NCBI GenBank assembly: GCA_037833965.1
Contig: AP031355.1
Span: 27,429,501 to 27,493,500 of the forward strand
DNA from: Marchantia polymorpha subsp. ruderalis
Taxonomy: Eukaryota > Streptophyta > Marchantiopsida > Marchantiales > Marchantiaceae
Direction: 5' to 3'
Length of the DNA stretch: 64,000 nt
Shown: positions 24,408 through 38,129 of the stretch, piece by piece
Layout: the number at the start of each line of letters is the position of its first letter
Numbering within the stretch: position 1 is the first letter of the stretch
The notes under the pieces: generated by a model
Told to the model about the DNA's origin: nothing
Seen by the model: the letters and a program-made list of their open reading frames with translations, nothing else
Database searches by the model: none
Program-made: the position numbers and the translations under genes

Positions 24408-27400
24408 GTTATTCTCAGAAATGTATTTCATCCATTGAAATATTGAAGTCACAAGATCATTCAAAGGTCACAGGGGCAGTTTGCAAGCTGCGAGTTTCGT
24501 CCTATATTAAAAAGACATTTCATATAAACCATGACAAGAATAGTTTTGATATTGATTTCTACCTTAAATTCAGGGAAATAAGTCGGAAAACTACCGGAAA
24601 CAACAAGTTAAGCTCCGTTTACAATGACCTACGGAGAAAGGGAATAATACATAACGATTCAACTTTGCTCTAACTGGAACTTAATAACCTCACAACCTGC
24701 TAGCAGAAATTTAGGTAGTAATTGCATAAACCACCAATTTTTTTGCAGTGAAGGTTCAGGGATCAAAATCAACTTCCTGATGGTTTCAATTGCAACATTC
24801 GAGAAGGTGCATGACCTTCAGCTCTTGAATAAAATCCATTCAAGCAACGATAGACATGATATAATAATAAGAAGACAGTTTGCCAGTACAATTTCGAGCC
24901 ACATAACATTCTCAAAACAAACTTGTCCAGTCCCTGATCCTGCTTTGAATCCTAAAACTTTTCCCTGAGATATGTCCTCTGAGAAGAGGCTTGTAAAAGT
25001 TGATCCTACCTGCACAGTAACAATGACGCTATCCCACTTTCAGTCTACAACGATAAGAGACGAAAAAAGTAGATGCAATTGAAACAAGTTCAATTTTCAA
25101 CTCCTATTTGCCGGTGTATGAGATCATTCTACGCAAACGAAAATTTAAACTTTTTCAAATTAAGATTATTTCAGTTTCTAAGAGAAATAATTCATAATAT
25201 ATCATTTTGAAGAATACTAAGATGAGTAAATTTGAGGAGGTACAAGTTATAAGTATGATCCATTAAAAAGTATGTTAGCATGAGAATAGTCATTCTATGA
25301 TTAAGAATTTTAAACCTTCATATTCTATGTCTACTGATTCAGTTATATTGACAAGATGTGGTGATTAGTTCAATTTGCAAGTATGATTACACTAGAATGG
25401 ATGAAAGTTCTAGAATGATTTTTAGATATCAAATTATCAATAACAGTGAATAAAATAGTGCTCTATATAAGTTATACCGTCTCCATTGGATCTTAAAAGG
25501 AATACATGTTAGAAATCAAATATAGAGAAGCAACAAGTTTGATGAGTAGATGAAGATTTGTATTCCAATACATATCTCGGCCTCGTAGAGCGTTTAAATC
25601 CGTGTTCAAAATATCGATGAACCTCTGAAAGTAAAACATGCGCTCTGGAGCCCCGCATAGTGACCCGGTTCTGGCTGCAACCGGCTTAACAACGACCACA
25701 GTCCATCACTACTCAGCTTGAATGGAAGAAAGGCAAGACCCTGTAGTTCAAAGCTGGTGGATCTCCAGGAGGAACACTTCTTGTTTACCATATAACCCAT
25801 ACACAAAGTGAATCAAAAGATTCAATCCTAAGTATAGAATTCCAGGGAAATCATGTTGATACTTGTCTTTGAATAAACCCAGAGACTGCAGCAAAATACA
25901 GTATATACTATTCCGCGATTGATGACACGTGGACCCATCAGGCCTCCCATATGCCTGATGACATACCCAACAGTCTGACGTGGTTCATATTACAATGTTT
26001 GCTGGCAGTTCTCACCCTGATCGAGCCAATGTGCCACAGATGCATTCCCCAATAAAACATGTCCAGAACCCCGAAGCTGTCAAAAGACCCCATGCACAGG
26101 GCCTGACAGTCAGCAAGCTTGTAGAATCTAAGACTCATCGATGACAATGGGCTGTGGGCACTGATTGATCAGTCATGGCAGAGAACTAGAGGGTGTTCTA
26201 CACGAGGCCGTAGGTTACACACAGCCTTGTGTAGAACATGACTGTTCAAGAAGGAAATCTAAGTTTCCAATTGTTCTCACCAACGGCAGACCTCGTGACA
26301 GGATTTGAGAACGAGTAGTCGCTGAGATTCAAGTGGTACTAATCTTGTGCTGTAGCTCATGAGGTCGGCAATGTTCCCGGAAAGTCGGTCGATGGAACAG
26401 GAACTGCAATGACACTCATGATCTAGGTCAAACTGGTGACAAATTGTTCATACTCTACAGTTTTCTTTCTGTGCAGTAGCACTCGTAAAGCACCCACGCA
26501 ATCCCACCTGACGAGTTTACGGTTGAGGAGAAATAGATGCCCAGTTGAGCATATACATCAATTTCGTACTATTTATCCAGATTCTCTCGTACATGAGCAA
26601 TCTATTTTTTCTTTTCCAATTGTAGTCTCTGCCACGATAAGTGGCAGAATGTACTTCCGTCGCGAATTCACTGGACTCGACCTCCACAGTCAAGGTTCTG
26701 TTGACAACTAGCCGAGAGGGACAGGGCATGGGAAGTTAACAGCGAGCCTGTACTTTGAAACGGAGCTGTTTCGAGATGCGAAGACCGGGACCATAATCTG
26801 CATCGTGGCAAACATTCCGAATGACTTATGTCATCGAGGTGTACGAGAACGCGGACGTCTTCGTCGTACGTACTTAGTATCTTATATTGTATGTTTGGTG
26901 CGCATGTCTTTCTTTAGAAGACAACCGACGATCTACCTACAAGACACCATTAATTACCTAGCTTGTTGCCATGCCCAACAGCTCGTCGCATTTTGCTTTC
27001 TCTACTGACGGAGTTTAGATTCCAGGTGCGCGGATAACGAAAGGGTATCTCGATACTATGTGACCCTAGCCCCTGGTATTCAGTTTGGGTTGATGTTTCT
27101 TCCCATCTTATATTCTATATCAATGTCGTCTACTTCTTCGCAGTGACGAAAGATCTGGAACGGAATCGACTGCTCCATTGTTTTCAAGAAACCCTAATCC
27201 GTGATCCGAGAAGGAACTCGATGAAAACGTTCGGTCTCAGCACGTCGACACAACTTGGAATTCTGACGCCGAGGTACCTTTTGGTGAAACGTCGAGCTCA
27301 CGGCTTGGCACTGGAACCGAAGCCAACTTTCACGTTTGAGCCTTGGGTACAAAACACTCATCAGCATTGGGTCTGATGCATCGCTCTCCCACTCCTAATC

Positions 27401-30400
27401 CGCGGCCCACTGGATGAATCAAATCTCCTCGATTCTGTCACCGCCTCGGAAAGCTGCACTCTGGGCGAAACCCAGCGTGATCCCGTCCTCGTCAGAGAGG
27501 CAATCTCAGACCACTCCAACCGTCCACCAGCTCCAATCTTGTCCTCAAAGGCCCGGGAAATTTCTTCGATGGTTTCTGGAAAATTTGAAGAGACAGTCTT
27601 ATAGTCTACTTCACTTTTACAATCGGACACATCTTAGCTGAAGATTTGTGCTGCAAACATCGATCTTATCACTTATCGGAGACGGGAAAATCAACAAAGA
27701 GAACCTACTCGCTGACGGAAGCCCGCAAGTAATTGCTGTGCACAGGTCTGGAACCGTCGAAGTCACCTACGACTGAAACTTGTAGTGCATTGCAACTTCT
27801 CATTGCTCGAAAGTCACTCTGGTTCAAAGCTTTGAAGCGGTGATTTTGATGCCTGAAAGCAGTTTTTATTGTTCCACCTGTAAAATTGTGACAATCAATT
27901 ACCATCAAATATTTTGGACTATAGTACTTTTGTTTCATGTGTACACCTAGCTGAATTTCTTGCATCTTCATGTATGTCAATAGTATATATTGCTGCTAAA
28001 ACTGGACTTTGCAACTTTGGAATGAGTGTAAGCGCTTGTTATATAATGATTTCATTTCAAGCTCCAAAGCCATACATGAAAAATACGGCAGTGAGAAATA
28101 ATCATTTCCCAGTCAGTCAACGAGGAGTCCGAATCATTGCCCACAACTGCCTCCAAAGGACGCTAACTCGAGTCAAGCATACGCGCTCGGTTCATATGCT
28201 CTGTCAGTCGACTTTATCTACTCTTATTCAACAATTTTTATATCTGTTCCGTTTCTCCAAGAACAATAATCCCCGCTGAGGTCTGCCTTTTATGGTAGTC
28301 ATCCTTCTTTTTTGTTTAGTACAAGAATGGTTTGATTTGAAACACAAGAACGCTCTCTCACATTCTCAATTGAAGTTAAAATTTTAGAAAGAAAGTTTAA
28401 TTTACAAACTACTTGAATAATAATTTCATTTTCTAGTCAGTTTTTGAAGTTCGGGTGAAATCTAGCTCAATTCTCAAATTTGGACGGAAGTTTCCCATTG
28501 ATTGCACATGAACCCTAAGTTGAGATCGAAATTTACGACAGTGGTTTGAACATATCACTCTAATCACTGCTGCTAATTATGAAAACACTGAGAAGAAGTG
28601 TTTGCTGCTCATATGACTTTAAGGAAAATCCATGTAATATCAACCAGCAACTAATTATTTCCATAAACTAGAATACTTTAAGATATTTGATATAAAAAAA
28701 GTGTGTTGTATTTATTCTAAATTGAATTTTTAAATATGTGCACTAGGAAATACTTCACAACAAGTTTAAAATAGATTGTTATATATGTATAACTTTGTAA
28801 ACTGAACGAATATGAGTAAACTGGGCATGAATGAGTATTCTCATTTTAGGCAATCATGCACCCGTTCAGTATATCACCGAGGATTGAGGACTGTACGAGC
28901 ATGAATGAACTGGTGGATATGCGAAAGCGGCTGACCGTCAGTCATCGACGAGGATTTTCGACGGTCGGCAAAGATGAAGTAACCTTCTGTCATTAAATTC
29001 TTTTAGCTTTCTCTCTTCCTGTCCGAAAAGGCGTTACGGAGATCGATGTCTGTCTAGAAGCTTCTCCTTCCCTTCGGAGGAGAAGACAAAGAAGATCGAG
29101 TGTTTGTCACATGTCGTCCTCTTGGGACGATCACCGAGACTGCGTTGCAGTTCTCCGAGGAGATCGTGCTTTTCTGAATCTTGTCGCCGAGTCTACACCG
29201 AGCAACCGACATGACGTGTCCATCTAGAACGAAATGAGTCTGTGAGAGAGAGCGAGAAGTTGTTGTCGTGCCTCCTGCCCTCATGAATGGGACGAGCGGT
29301 CAATTATTGCCATGAATACTTCGGCACAGATGTTTAGTACAGATATAACAAAACCTTTAGATCAATTTGGAGAGTATAAGGATGGTAATACCAAGCAGAT
29401 GAACCCAGATGGTAACATGGGCCTAACATTCAGTTGGATCGTTTGGAAAATATATCAAACTATATGCTATGACTTTTTATTTTGTTTGTTCTCCCGTTTT
29501 ATGAGAAGTATAGCTTACTGTGAATAGCACTATGCAATGTTTTATTGTAACAATATAAAACTATTATTGAAGTAGTCCTTACAAAAGAATCTTTAAAGTG
29601 TGAAGCATCATACCTCATAGTTGAATAGGCTCTTCTGGTGGTCTCTCATGTCGCAGTAGGTGCTGATAGATTCCCTCCATGGTCTAAAGGACGAAAAGAT
29701 TAGCTCTTTGTGTATCCATGTAATGGAAAACATCATTTGATACTGCATCACTAGCTGCTAATTCATGAATAGTGTGAAATAGTGTCATAATTCATGAATA
29801 ATGTAGATATGATAACCAACATCTATGCAACATACCATTACATCATTTTGAACCAAGTATAAATTTACTTTAACAATCGTAGATTGCAAGATATCATGAT
29901 TTACTAACACATGAATTATATCAAATTCAGTATATATAGTGATATCATGATGGGTTGTACTATGTAATTTAAATGAATATCTAGTCATGTAAACACTAGT
30001 TATTTCTGAGTCACATGTGAATAGTGAAAATGTATATATATATATATATATATATACAATCAATGCAACCATCTCTAATTAACAATAAATTAAATGTTAC
30101 TCAAGATGGACATAAAATAGCGTTAGATTGAATTATCTGTAATAGTCGTTTCAGCAATTAGTATGCTTGGTAACATAAAATGCATAAGAATCTAGAGAAA
30201 TTCATAAAAATGTCTCCCACAAGAAATTCATTGTTTTTCACTCTCGATCACGAGTCACTTTGAACTACGTACACGGGAACAACGAGGTCTTCAATGAAAA
30301 ACTTCAAAATGTTCAATGCCAGATATGAATTGTTCTCTTATACATAGCAAAAATCTGAGATCTAATACTAACAAAAAATAATCATAGACCTAACCCTAAC

Positions 30401-31407
30401 TTAAATTAGATTAAATAAGAATATAATTCAAGAGTTTAATTAAAACTAAGAAATTGAGATTAAATGCAATCCTTGTGCTTTACTTCAACAATTTGTGTAT
30501 GTTTGGTAAATAATAGTTAAGTATGTTAGTTTACACTAACATGTCAACAATCCTTGTATTTGGTAGGCAAGGAGTAATAGTGTTATTTAACAAAGACACA
30601 TCAACAATCTACACCTATGTTTACATAGGTAAAGATTGATAGATTAATATGTTCGTTGATAAAAACACAAGAAAAGCAATAATGTTTTTGTTAGTTACAT
30701 GTGTTATATTTCATGTCAATGTTCACATGGTATCACGAGACACTCACTTGGTGAGTTGACACTTTGATTTTCACCTTAATCAACACCTTGTGTACAATGA
30801 GACAGGAATAATTTATCAAGCTGCAAATATAATTAGAACAAATCCACTTAGTTAGTTAGAAATCTGCGAGCAAGAAGAAATACTCAAGTACTTTCAAAGG
30901 GTAGAGTTGTCATTGTTTATTGCAAATAAAATTTCAGGGTAGATACTCGGGATCAAGCATCTCAGCATCCGTAATTGCATTTGAGAGGCCTGGGTTTGAA
31001 AGAGAGTTGGGAGCGGTAACTTGCAGTTAATTTCCGAGGGTTCAAAGGATTTTGGCTCCTTAAGACGCAGAGTTCGGATAGTATTTTTGGGGCACGATTT
31101 TGGAAATTGAATATGAACAAATTAACCGTGGCCTATGATAAATTACGCGAAATTTTCGCAGAGATGAAGTTTTAAAAAGGGAAATAATTCTCAAACTGAT
31201 AAAACTATGTTTAGGGAGATTATCTCAACCGACATTGTAAAATTTTTTTTATCTCAAATTATTGGACAATTGCATTGGAATCTGGCAAGTATGTGTAAGC
31301 CAAACCACTAATCCGGATTTAACGTACTTCCACGGTCAGTTTATATGAGGAAGACACCGCCAGATTTATAATGCTCAAGATGTCAATCATTTGAACCGGT
31401 GTTTTGA
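24408..31407. other. Long gene-free stretch
   Basis: Composition swings between ordinary (26-28 kb) and very AT-rich (25.1-25.5 and 28.3-30.9 kb). A minus-strand frame at 27361-27630 encodes an acidic, protein-like stretch but has no ATG and no family match. An imperfect hairpin (15-bp arms, one G-T pair) occupies 26194-26238. A TA microsatellite is at 30033. I found no tRNA or recognisable transposon domain here. Confidence 0.4.
30033..30056. repeat. (TA)12 microsatellite
   Basis: An uninterrupted TA dinucleotide run lies in an AT-rich block. It has no coding context. Confidence 0.95.
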
Positions 31408-31643
31408 AGCATGAGAATTATCTTCCGACAGTTTGTGAAACCTCGAGGAACAACCACACGATAAAAGTGACCACAGAAACTTGAGTGACATTGCAAAATT
31501 GTTGCGTGTTGATATTAGACTTTGGAGCATGAGAATTATCTTCCGACAGTTTGTGAAACCTCGAAGAACAACCACACGATAAAAGTGACCACAGAAACCT
31601 GAGTGACATTGCAAAATTGTTGCGTGTTGATATTAGACTTTGG
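31408..31643. repeat. Tandem duplication, period 118 bp
   Basis: Two near-identical copies (31408-31525 and 31526-31643) begin AGCATGAGAATTATCTTCCG and end GATATTAGACTTTGG. They differ at only two or three positions (for example CGAGG against CGAAG), so the duplication is recent. The overlapping minus-strand frames merely repeat each other and are not a protein repeat of interest. Confidence 0.95.
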
Positions 31644-32182
31644 ATACCGTACCTCACATTTTCGTGGATATCAGGCCTCGCTCTTCTAAATTAGTAAGGG
31701 TGACAAACTGAAGCTACGGGGCTGGTGTCTTTAGATCCCGCTTCTACTTCTGATAGTATTGAATAGCGATTGGTAAAATTACGCCACGACAACTGCGTTC
31801 AGAATTTTTACAGTGAATGCTCGTTCATCATGACCCGCATTCGAACTAGGACTCATTATTTTGTACAAAGTGCATCCTCGATGATCCGGAGCAATAAAAA
31901 TCTCTTCTGTGAACGAACTGAATCACACGTCTAGGATCCCCTTCGATTTCCTCGTCGTAGAACGTGATCGGGGACGTAGAGCGCAGAAGTATGACCAATC
32001 CCGTCGAAAAAAGAGTATCTCGCTGATTGTGGGCTCATGAAGATGGTCGTCAATTTTCGTACCAGTTGTAGCGCATCTTCATCCATGGTCAGAACTTCGT
32101 TCTGTGTGTGTCCAAACGCTTCCGATCTGTATGACTTGCTCGCTCGCTGCTAAGAAAGTAAATTGTTCGTGGTGGTGACTTT
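31644..32182. other. 3' flank of the hydrolase gene
   Basis: No gene is seen. The right part should include the 3' untranslated region of the minus-strand hydrolase, whose stop codon is at 32183-32185. Confidence 0.4.
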
Positions 32183-34206
32183 CTACCTAGCTTTGCTCTT
32201 GATGTCGGGATACATGTACATATCGTCCGGAACTGAATCATCGAGAAATTCTGATACGATGGCGTTGAAGTCCTTGTGCTTCTCGGCATGTGGCATGTGG
32301 CCGCATCCATCTAGAATCACCAATTTTGCATTGTTCGGTCCCAGATGTCTGCAAATATTCACAACCGCACTTATCAGTGACAGAGGATTATGGCAACATG
32401 GAAGCAGATAAGACATGACATTTGCTTCTCGACAGGAAATAAGATCCCCGAAGAAGACATTATCAACTCAGTGCACACCTCGGTTATCCAGTATCATTGG
32501 CGGCTGACTACAATTGACATCTAACAGAGTTCAGCACGAGGTCATATCCACCGGATGAATCAACCATCACCCGCACACAAACGAACAGGTCTTCCAAAAT
32601 TGAAGGAGACTTACTGTCGTAGCTGGTACGCTAGGTCGAGCTTGAATATTTTGTCCTCTCTTCCCCAAATTATCAGTACTTCCTGCACAATCAGACCGAC
32701 AAGTTGGTCATTTAAAGTCTGAAATCGACAAGAGAGGCGCGAAGAACTTCACGATAGGAAAAATCATGGTGATGTTAGCTCGGCAATCGAAGGGCAGCTT
32801 GAAATGTACCTGTCTCAGAGTCGGGAGATGAGGGCAGTTCTCGGATCCAATCACTTGATGTTCCAGAAGTTGTACTCTGCGTGGTCGCAAACTGACCGAA
32901 TAGAAGAACTGCAAAACCACAATCGACAGGATGTCAGAAAACAATTTCAAAGACGCCACGTAACAAGCCCCCGTCGACGACGGCGACGACCGAAGCAAAG
33001 TCAAGGCCAGAATGTTGATCTCTCCACGTGAAATGTGAAAGTCAACCAAAACGAAGGCTGCAGCTCGTGGCTCTTTGACCCCATCACAACAGAATCGGAA
33101 TATCGATGACGCTGCTACACTGTCCACGACTGGAGACTTTTCCCTTGACTCTGACCCATAAGGCAAGCTTAGTAAAGCTTTTTGCCATGGGCAATCGAGG
33201 AATCTCACATGAGCAGCTAAGCATGTGAGAAGACTCTCTCAAGCGAAGCCCGAAAGATTCGTTTCAACGTAATGGATAAAGCAGGTCACCGGAGGAAATA
33301 AGGTGATGCTTACGTCTAGGAGTTGTTGGAGGATGAAATCGGGCAGATGGACGGGCTTCGAGTACAGCAGACTGTAAGTGAGCTTCAGCCCATCGCAGGT
33401 AGTGGGCAGTAGAATCTCATCGACACGATTCATTTCTAGACTTCTCAGCAGTGAGTCGTACGTGTGCGGAGTCTGGCAAATGCCGCTGCTGCAAAGCACT
33501 AGTTTTCGAACCATCTCCGGGTACTTGTGCGCCATCCAGAACGCCACCAAGCCCCCGTAGTCTATTCCGACCACATGTGCCTCCTGTACCAAACAGACAA
33601 CCATACTTCTTGAGTCCACTATACATAATATCATCCTTCCATCTCTCAATGTCAATCGGAGCCTGTCAACACAAATTATTCACATCCAGAAAAACTTTAA
33701 GCTGTAACAAATTTTTGAATTGCAAATTATTTTCCCGTCAAAAAGAGTCCTGTCAAAGAGAGAGAGAATATGACCTTAACATTGAGCTTGATGAGCAAAT
33801 CATGCATACAGTCGGCTTGGAAAACCTCGGTTCGGGATTGATTTGTGGTAGAAGAAGAACCGAAGTAAATAAGATCAGGAATGTAGACTCTGTACTCCTT
33901 GCTGAAGGCGGCAACTTGGTGTTCAAATGCAGCTGTACCGTCCTCGGCGAAACCATGTAGGAAGAGGACGGCCTTGCGCTCCTCGAGGGGTTTAACTGTA
34001 GGATGGGGATTGGGCTTCCCCTTGTTCTTGTCTCCGCCCCATTTGCGTCTTTGAGAAGAGTCACGTAGATGCACCCAGCATCGAATAGTAGTCCCGTTCT
34101 CGAGCCGAATGTACCTCGATACCAGTCCTTTCGATCGGTAGAATGCACGCAGCCTGTGCATGCGATACGTCACCAAGCTAATGTTCCATACCAAACACCC
34201 GCCCAT
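32183..34206 (-). CDS. Alpha/beta-fold hydrolase, nucleophile Ser replaced by Asp
   Basis: Five minus-strand exons, 34206-33775, 33583-33314, 32908-32810, 32682-32615 and 32348-32183, join in phase to 344 residues. The ATG at 34206 is the first in frame; an upstream stop excludes extension. The fold is clear. VLFLHGF (80-86) supplies the oxyanion loop, GIDYGG (150-155) is the nucleophile elbow, GREDKIF (274-280) carries the acid Asp277, and GCGH (304-307) carries the catalytic His307. The layout and the 'FP.MVRKLVL' and 'LLPTT..GLK' phrases match a plant family of unassigned serine hydrolases of the At4g33180 kind, which have G-F/T-S-Y-G-G. Here the serine is Asp152. A basic, hydrophilic insert at about 50-75 precedes the first core strand. 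No signal peptide or membrane anchor is evident, so cytosolic location is inferred. The substrate is unknown; an Asp nucleophile is otherwise typical of epoxide hydrolases and haloalkane dehalogenases, or the enzyme may be inactive. Confidence 0.85.
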
Positions 34207-35815
34207 TTCTAAGCTTTGGTCAGTCAATCAGCTGCTATTGGTGTTGTAGATTTTTCCCCTCAAAATTGACCCAGCCACCAAGAATTTACTCAAGAACAAA
34301 ATTGCTCTCTTAAATGACTCAAAGCCCTCAATTCTAACTCTGCCTCAGTGTCTGTAAAGTGCTCTCGTTTTTCTCTGATGATCAACCGCCGGTCGTCGGC
34401 CCTCCTTCTTTTCCCAGCCTGCGCAGCTCCAAGCGCTTCCAGGTCTTCGAGATCAATCGTTAAATGATCACCTTTGGACCTCTCGTTTCGCCCTCTCGTT
34501 TCGCTGTGAGGTTGTACGTGATGAAAATTCTTCTGCAAGCTCTCGATGAAAATCGCCTCCACAGAAACGAGCGGAGCACTGTGGCGAGATGGTGGACTTC
34601 GGAGATCACTCCGTTCCCTCGGAGAGATCAACAGCTGCAGAGGCTTGAAGTGCGCACCGACAGAAAGGCGCCGGGCATTCGTTGGTGACGCCGAGTGAGA
34701 ATTCGGGCGGGGAGATGAAAGATAGAAGTTTGGTTGTTGGTGCTGATCGTCGCTGGACAAGAAAATGTGAGTATGAGATGTCTTCTGTCTAGTTCAGGCC
34801 GTCCACTATAAGCGGGAGGAGCGATGCAGTCCCCGTCCCTTTATAGTCGAACAAAAGGACCCCGCGCTCAGACACACGCACACACGATTTGCAGAACGGA
34901 CAGACTCGGCATAAAATCAGAAAAGATTTGGAGTTTCGAAACTTCACAACATCTGGCACCCGGACTCTGGAAATCACTCCAGCGCACTCGGTTTGCATCA
35001 GCATTTCTCTTTTCTAGAGATCCCCGTCGCTTCCCCCTTTCCTTCCTGCCTAATTTCCCAGAAGCCCGGCAGCTCGACCCCGCCCCCCGCCCGTACCTCA
35101 CTCCCGTCGCACCACCACCACAACCATCCCCACCCGTGGACCCCACCCGAATCGCAATGATGGCTGGGCGAGGCAGGCACGCAGTGCCTCTCCCTCCCGT
35201 CCCGGCCCCTCTCCTCTAGTCTCCTCTCGTCTCTCCTTCGCGTCCGCTACCTCATGGCATGCCTGCATGGCTTCGTGTGAAGTCTCTTCCTCCTCAGGTC
35301 CTCACTCGCTCTTCACGCGGTTCATACCATGGCAGACCCCAGACCCCGCGTACCTCCTCTCCCTACGTCCCTCCCTTCCTCCGCAGTCAGCTTAGCCACC
35401 GTCCCTCTGATTCTCACATTCCCAGTACTGCTCGGGCCGTGCACACTGTCAGTTGCCCTCGTTCTCCCAGTGATCGTGACCAGTCCCCTCTCTCCTTCTT
35501 TCTCTAAGGTCGCGCTGGAGCTACGCTTTGGACCTCATTCTCTGGACCCTAGGGAGGGAGGGGAGGACCTTCTGGGTGAGCCTAGTTCTGTTTGGAATTG
35601 AAGTGAAGGTATACGCGGTCCCTAGGCTTCTAAGGACAGCTCTACGTGCTTTTGAGATACCAAGCGGATTCAAGCCCATGTCTCCAGCCAGATTAAATTT
35701 GTTCTGGGTGAGGTGGGTCGTACATTGGGGTATGGTGGATGTATTCAGAGGTTGCCAGATTGTCTCGGATAATTTGGAGGAAGAGTACAGGTCCTAACTA
35801 CTACTCTGTCCCGTG
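34207..35815. other. Upstream region of the hydrolase gene
   Basis: The promoter and 5' leader of the minus-strand hydrolase should lie here. On the minus strand a pyrimidine-rich tract ending TTGTCCAG at 34754 is a good splice acceptor, suggesting a leader intron. The frame behind it is open for 157 codons but contains no ATG and stops before the hydrolase start. From 35000 to 35550 the plus strand is C/T-rich and gives Pro/Leu-rich frames without identity. Confidence 0.4.
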
Positions 35816-38129
35816 AAACTGATTTGACTTCTTAATTTTTTTAAGCGTAAAAAACTCAGTGGCTCTTCACCTTTTATTATTCAGTCGATTACCATTGATT
35901 GACGCACTTGAGTGCACATAGTACTTCCATCTGGCCTTAAAGAAAGGACGCCATAGGATCCCTTCATTTTCTGTCCGAGGAGCTGTTCCCCTCACGGTCA
36001 GTGAGGTTGGGGAGAATGACCCATTTTGTGTGAACTAAGCTCGCCGTCGCAAGTTTGAGGGCTTGTGGCATCGTTGGATTCTTGCTCTTGCGACTCGGAG
36101 TCTGATCCCCTGCATAAAACGATACTCGAGTGCAGTCAGGGTCCACCTGTGGAGCCAGGAACTGGCTGGTGACCGGCCCTTCTCGTGAATAGCAAGCTAG
36201 CTAGCTAGCTACTCATTGTGAGTTAGTAAATCCTTGGCATTGAGAATTTCAGAGACATACGCTCTGCATATCGTACGACTCGCTCGAGTATCCCTTCTGA
36301 TGAGTTCAGTACCTGCTTTCCCACAGTTTCCAGAACTCGCCAACCCACACCAGAACATCGCCCCCAGAAATGACGTTCTTACTTCGTGAAGAGGATAATC
36401 ATCACAATTTTGATCTCCATAGATATTGTCGCTGAGACGCTCTCGTATTTATTTACATAGTTATGTTGCTACATGCTCCATGGAACTCCATAAGAAAGTA
36501 CACAAACTTGGTTGCCATATTTGAAGCAGCTGATTTGGTCCAAATCTTCCCCATTTGCGACATCCATTGGAAACAAGTGTGGTCTTTGCTTCAAAGCCAT
36601 TTGTCCGCTTCCTCACCGTCCATCCATCCATATTCAGCGTCGCAACACTTTAGCATGATTGACAATCCATGAGCATAAAGCACAGTTACTTACTTACGTG
36701 CAGAGGGAAGCAAAGAGGAGGCTAAACAGTTTGCAAGTGACAACAACAAATTTCCTCATTGCGTCTATTTTTTAGAATGTCAACGGGAACTCCCTTCCCA
36801 GCGAGGAAACATTACCTCGACTATCATCAGCACGGGAGTCAAGGTGCAAGTGGGAGGGAAAGGTTCGTTTGTGCAAATATAGTGCTGATCTGGCTGAATT
36901 TGGATCAGAACCCGAATCATGTTACAGGTAGCTGTCCTAACAAATGCAGGACAATGTGTGCACAGGTCGAATCACTTCGCCTGGCGTGTTGTCCATCAAT
37001 TCTGCGATATCTAGAAAGCCGGAGCCGCAGTTAACAATTGGTCTACACATTCATCGCAAAGAGATACATCCACTGCTCGAGGGTATCGTCTCCCAGTTGT
37101 CCGGCGGAAATGATGTTTTTCAATTATTAGAAAACCTATGTCCTTTGGGAATTTCATCAAAGTTCTTTATTCGGTTGATATTTAAAATTCTTCAGTTACT
37201 AAAAAAAGGTCTCGAAAAGAGATATGAAGTTCACTATCGAGAAAAAAATTCCCATATTTCATCAGGCGACAAATAATCATCAGAGATAGAGCTTGTCTAG
37301 CTAAAAAATATTAATTTATATCTGTCACATACTATCCCCTTAAGAAAGCACTTTTTGATGGGGTGTTCCCATCTGTTTTCAATACCATTAGCTCTTCTTA
37401 CACTTTTAATATATTGATTACACTAAAATATATTGCAATATGACATCAACGACAAAACTGGATTACATTTCATTCAAAATATCTTCTCAAAAAATCTTCA
37501 TTACTATGTAAATGTGAACAGCTTAGATATGGCATTCGCTCTTTATAATCGTATGCATCATGCTTACAATATCCCATAGTTACACATACAACATAAACTG
37601 ACGTTTACTTGGAACTTATCACGTGGATTCAAAAATAAGTTATTGAAACATTTAGAAAAGTATAAAAATTGTTTCAAACGAAATTTACAAAGATGCTCGC
37701 TGATACGTTATAAGTTATGTTGAAATGTAATGTCAATATTCCATGGGAATATTTTATTCATTTATATATCTATGTATGATTTTTTATTAATTTGGAAATT
37801 TCCCGTGTTTGTTCGAAACAGATCCTCCCCAGCACTGGATCCAAGAACAGCTTACTGGGAGAATGTTCATGGTAATTCAACGCCATAGCCACCTTCGCAG
37901 TTGGCCAAGTAGCTTCACAGTAACTTGGCTTTACGCGCGAGAACGAGCAGCCGTCTCATCCAGCTTCCTTCCATCGTCCACATGCCGACGAGATTTGTCT
38001 CAATGAATCAACGTGATCCTGCATAATTGGGCCTGAAAAGATATAAAGCAGTTGCTAAATTTGCGTCCATTCTGCGTCACGGCCCCACACCTGCCTTTTG
38101 CTCACAACTTCACATCCTTCACATGATAG
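35816..38129. other. Intergenic stretch
   Basis: No convincing gene is present. The right part (37.3-37.8 kb) is AT-rich. A short TAGC repeat occurs near 36193. A 110-codon plus-strand frame at 36944-37276 has no recognisable domain. Confidence 0.4.

Noticed and set aside
26194..26238. Hairpin with 15-bp arms as possible microRNA precursor
   Set aside because: The arms and 15-base loop are too short for a typical plant precursor and there is no context for transcription.
27361..27630. Protein-like acidic frame on the minus strand
   Set aside because: It has no ATG, no family match and no partner exon; kept only as a remark in the intergenic entry.
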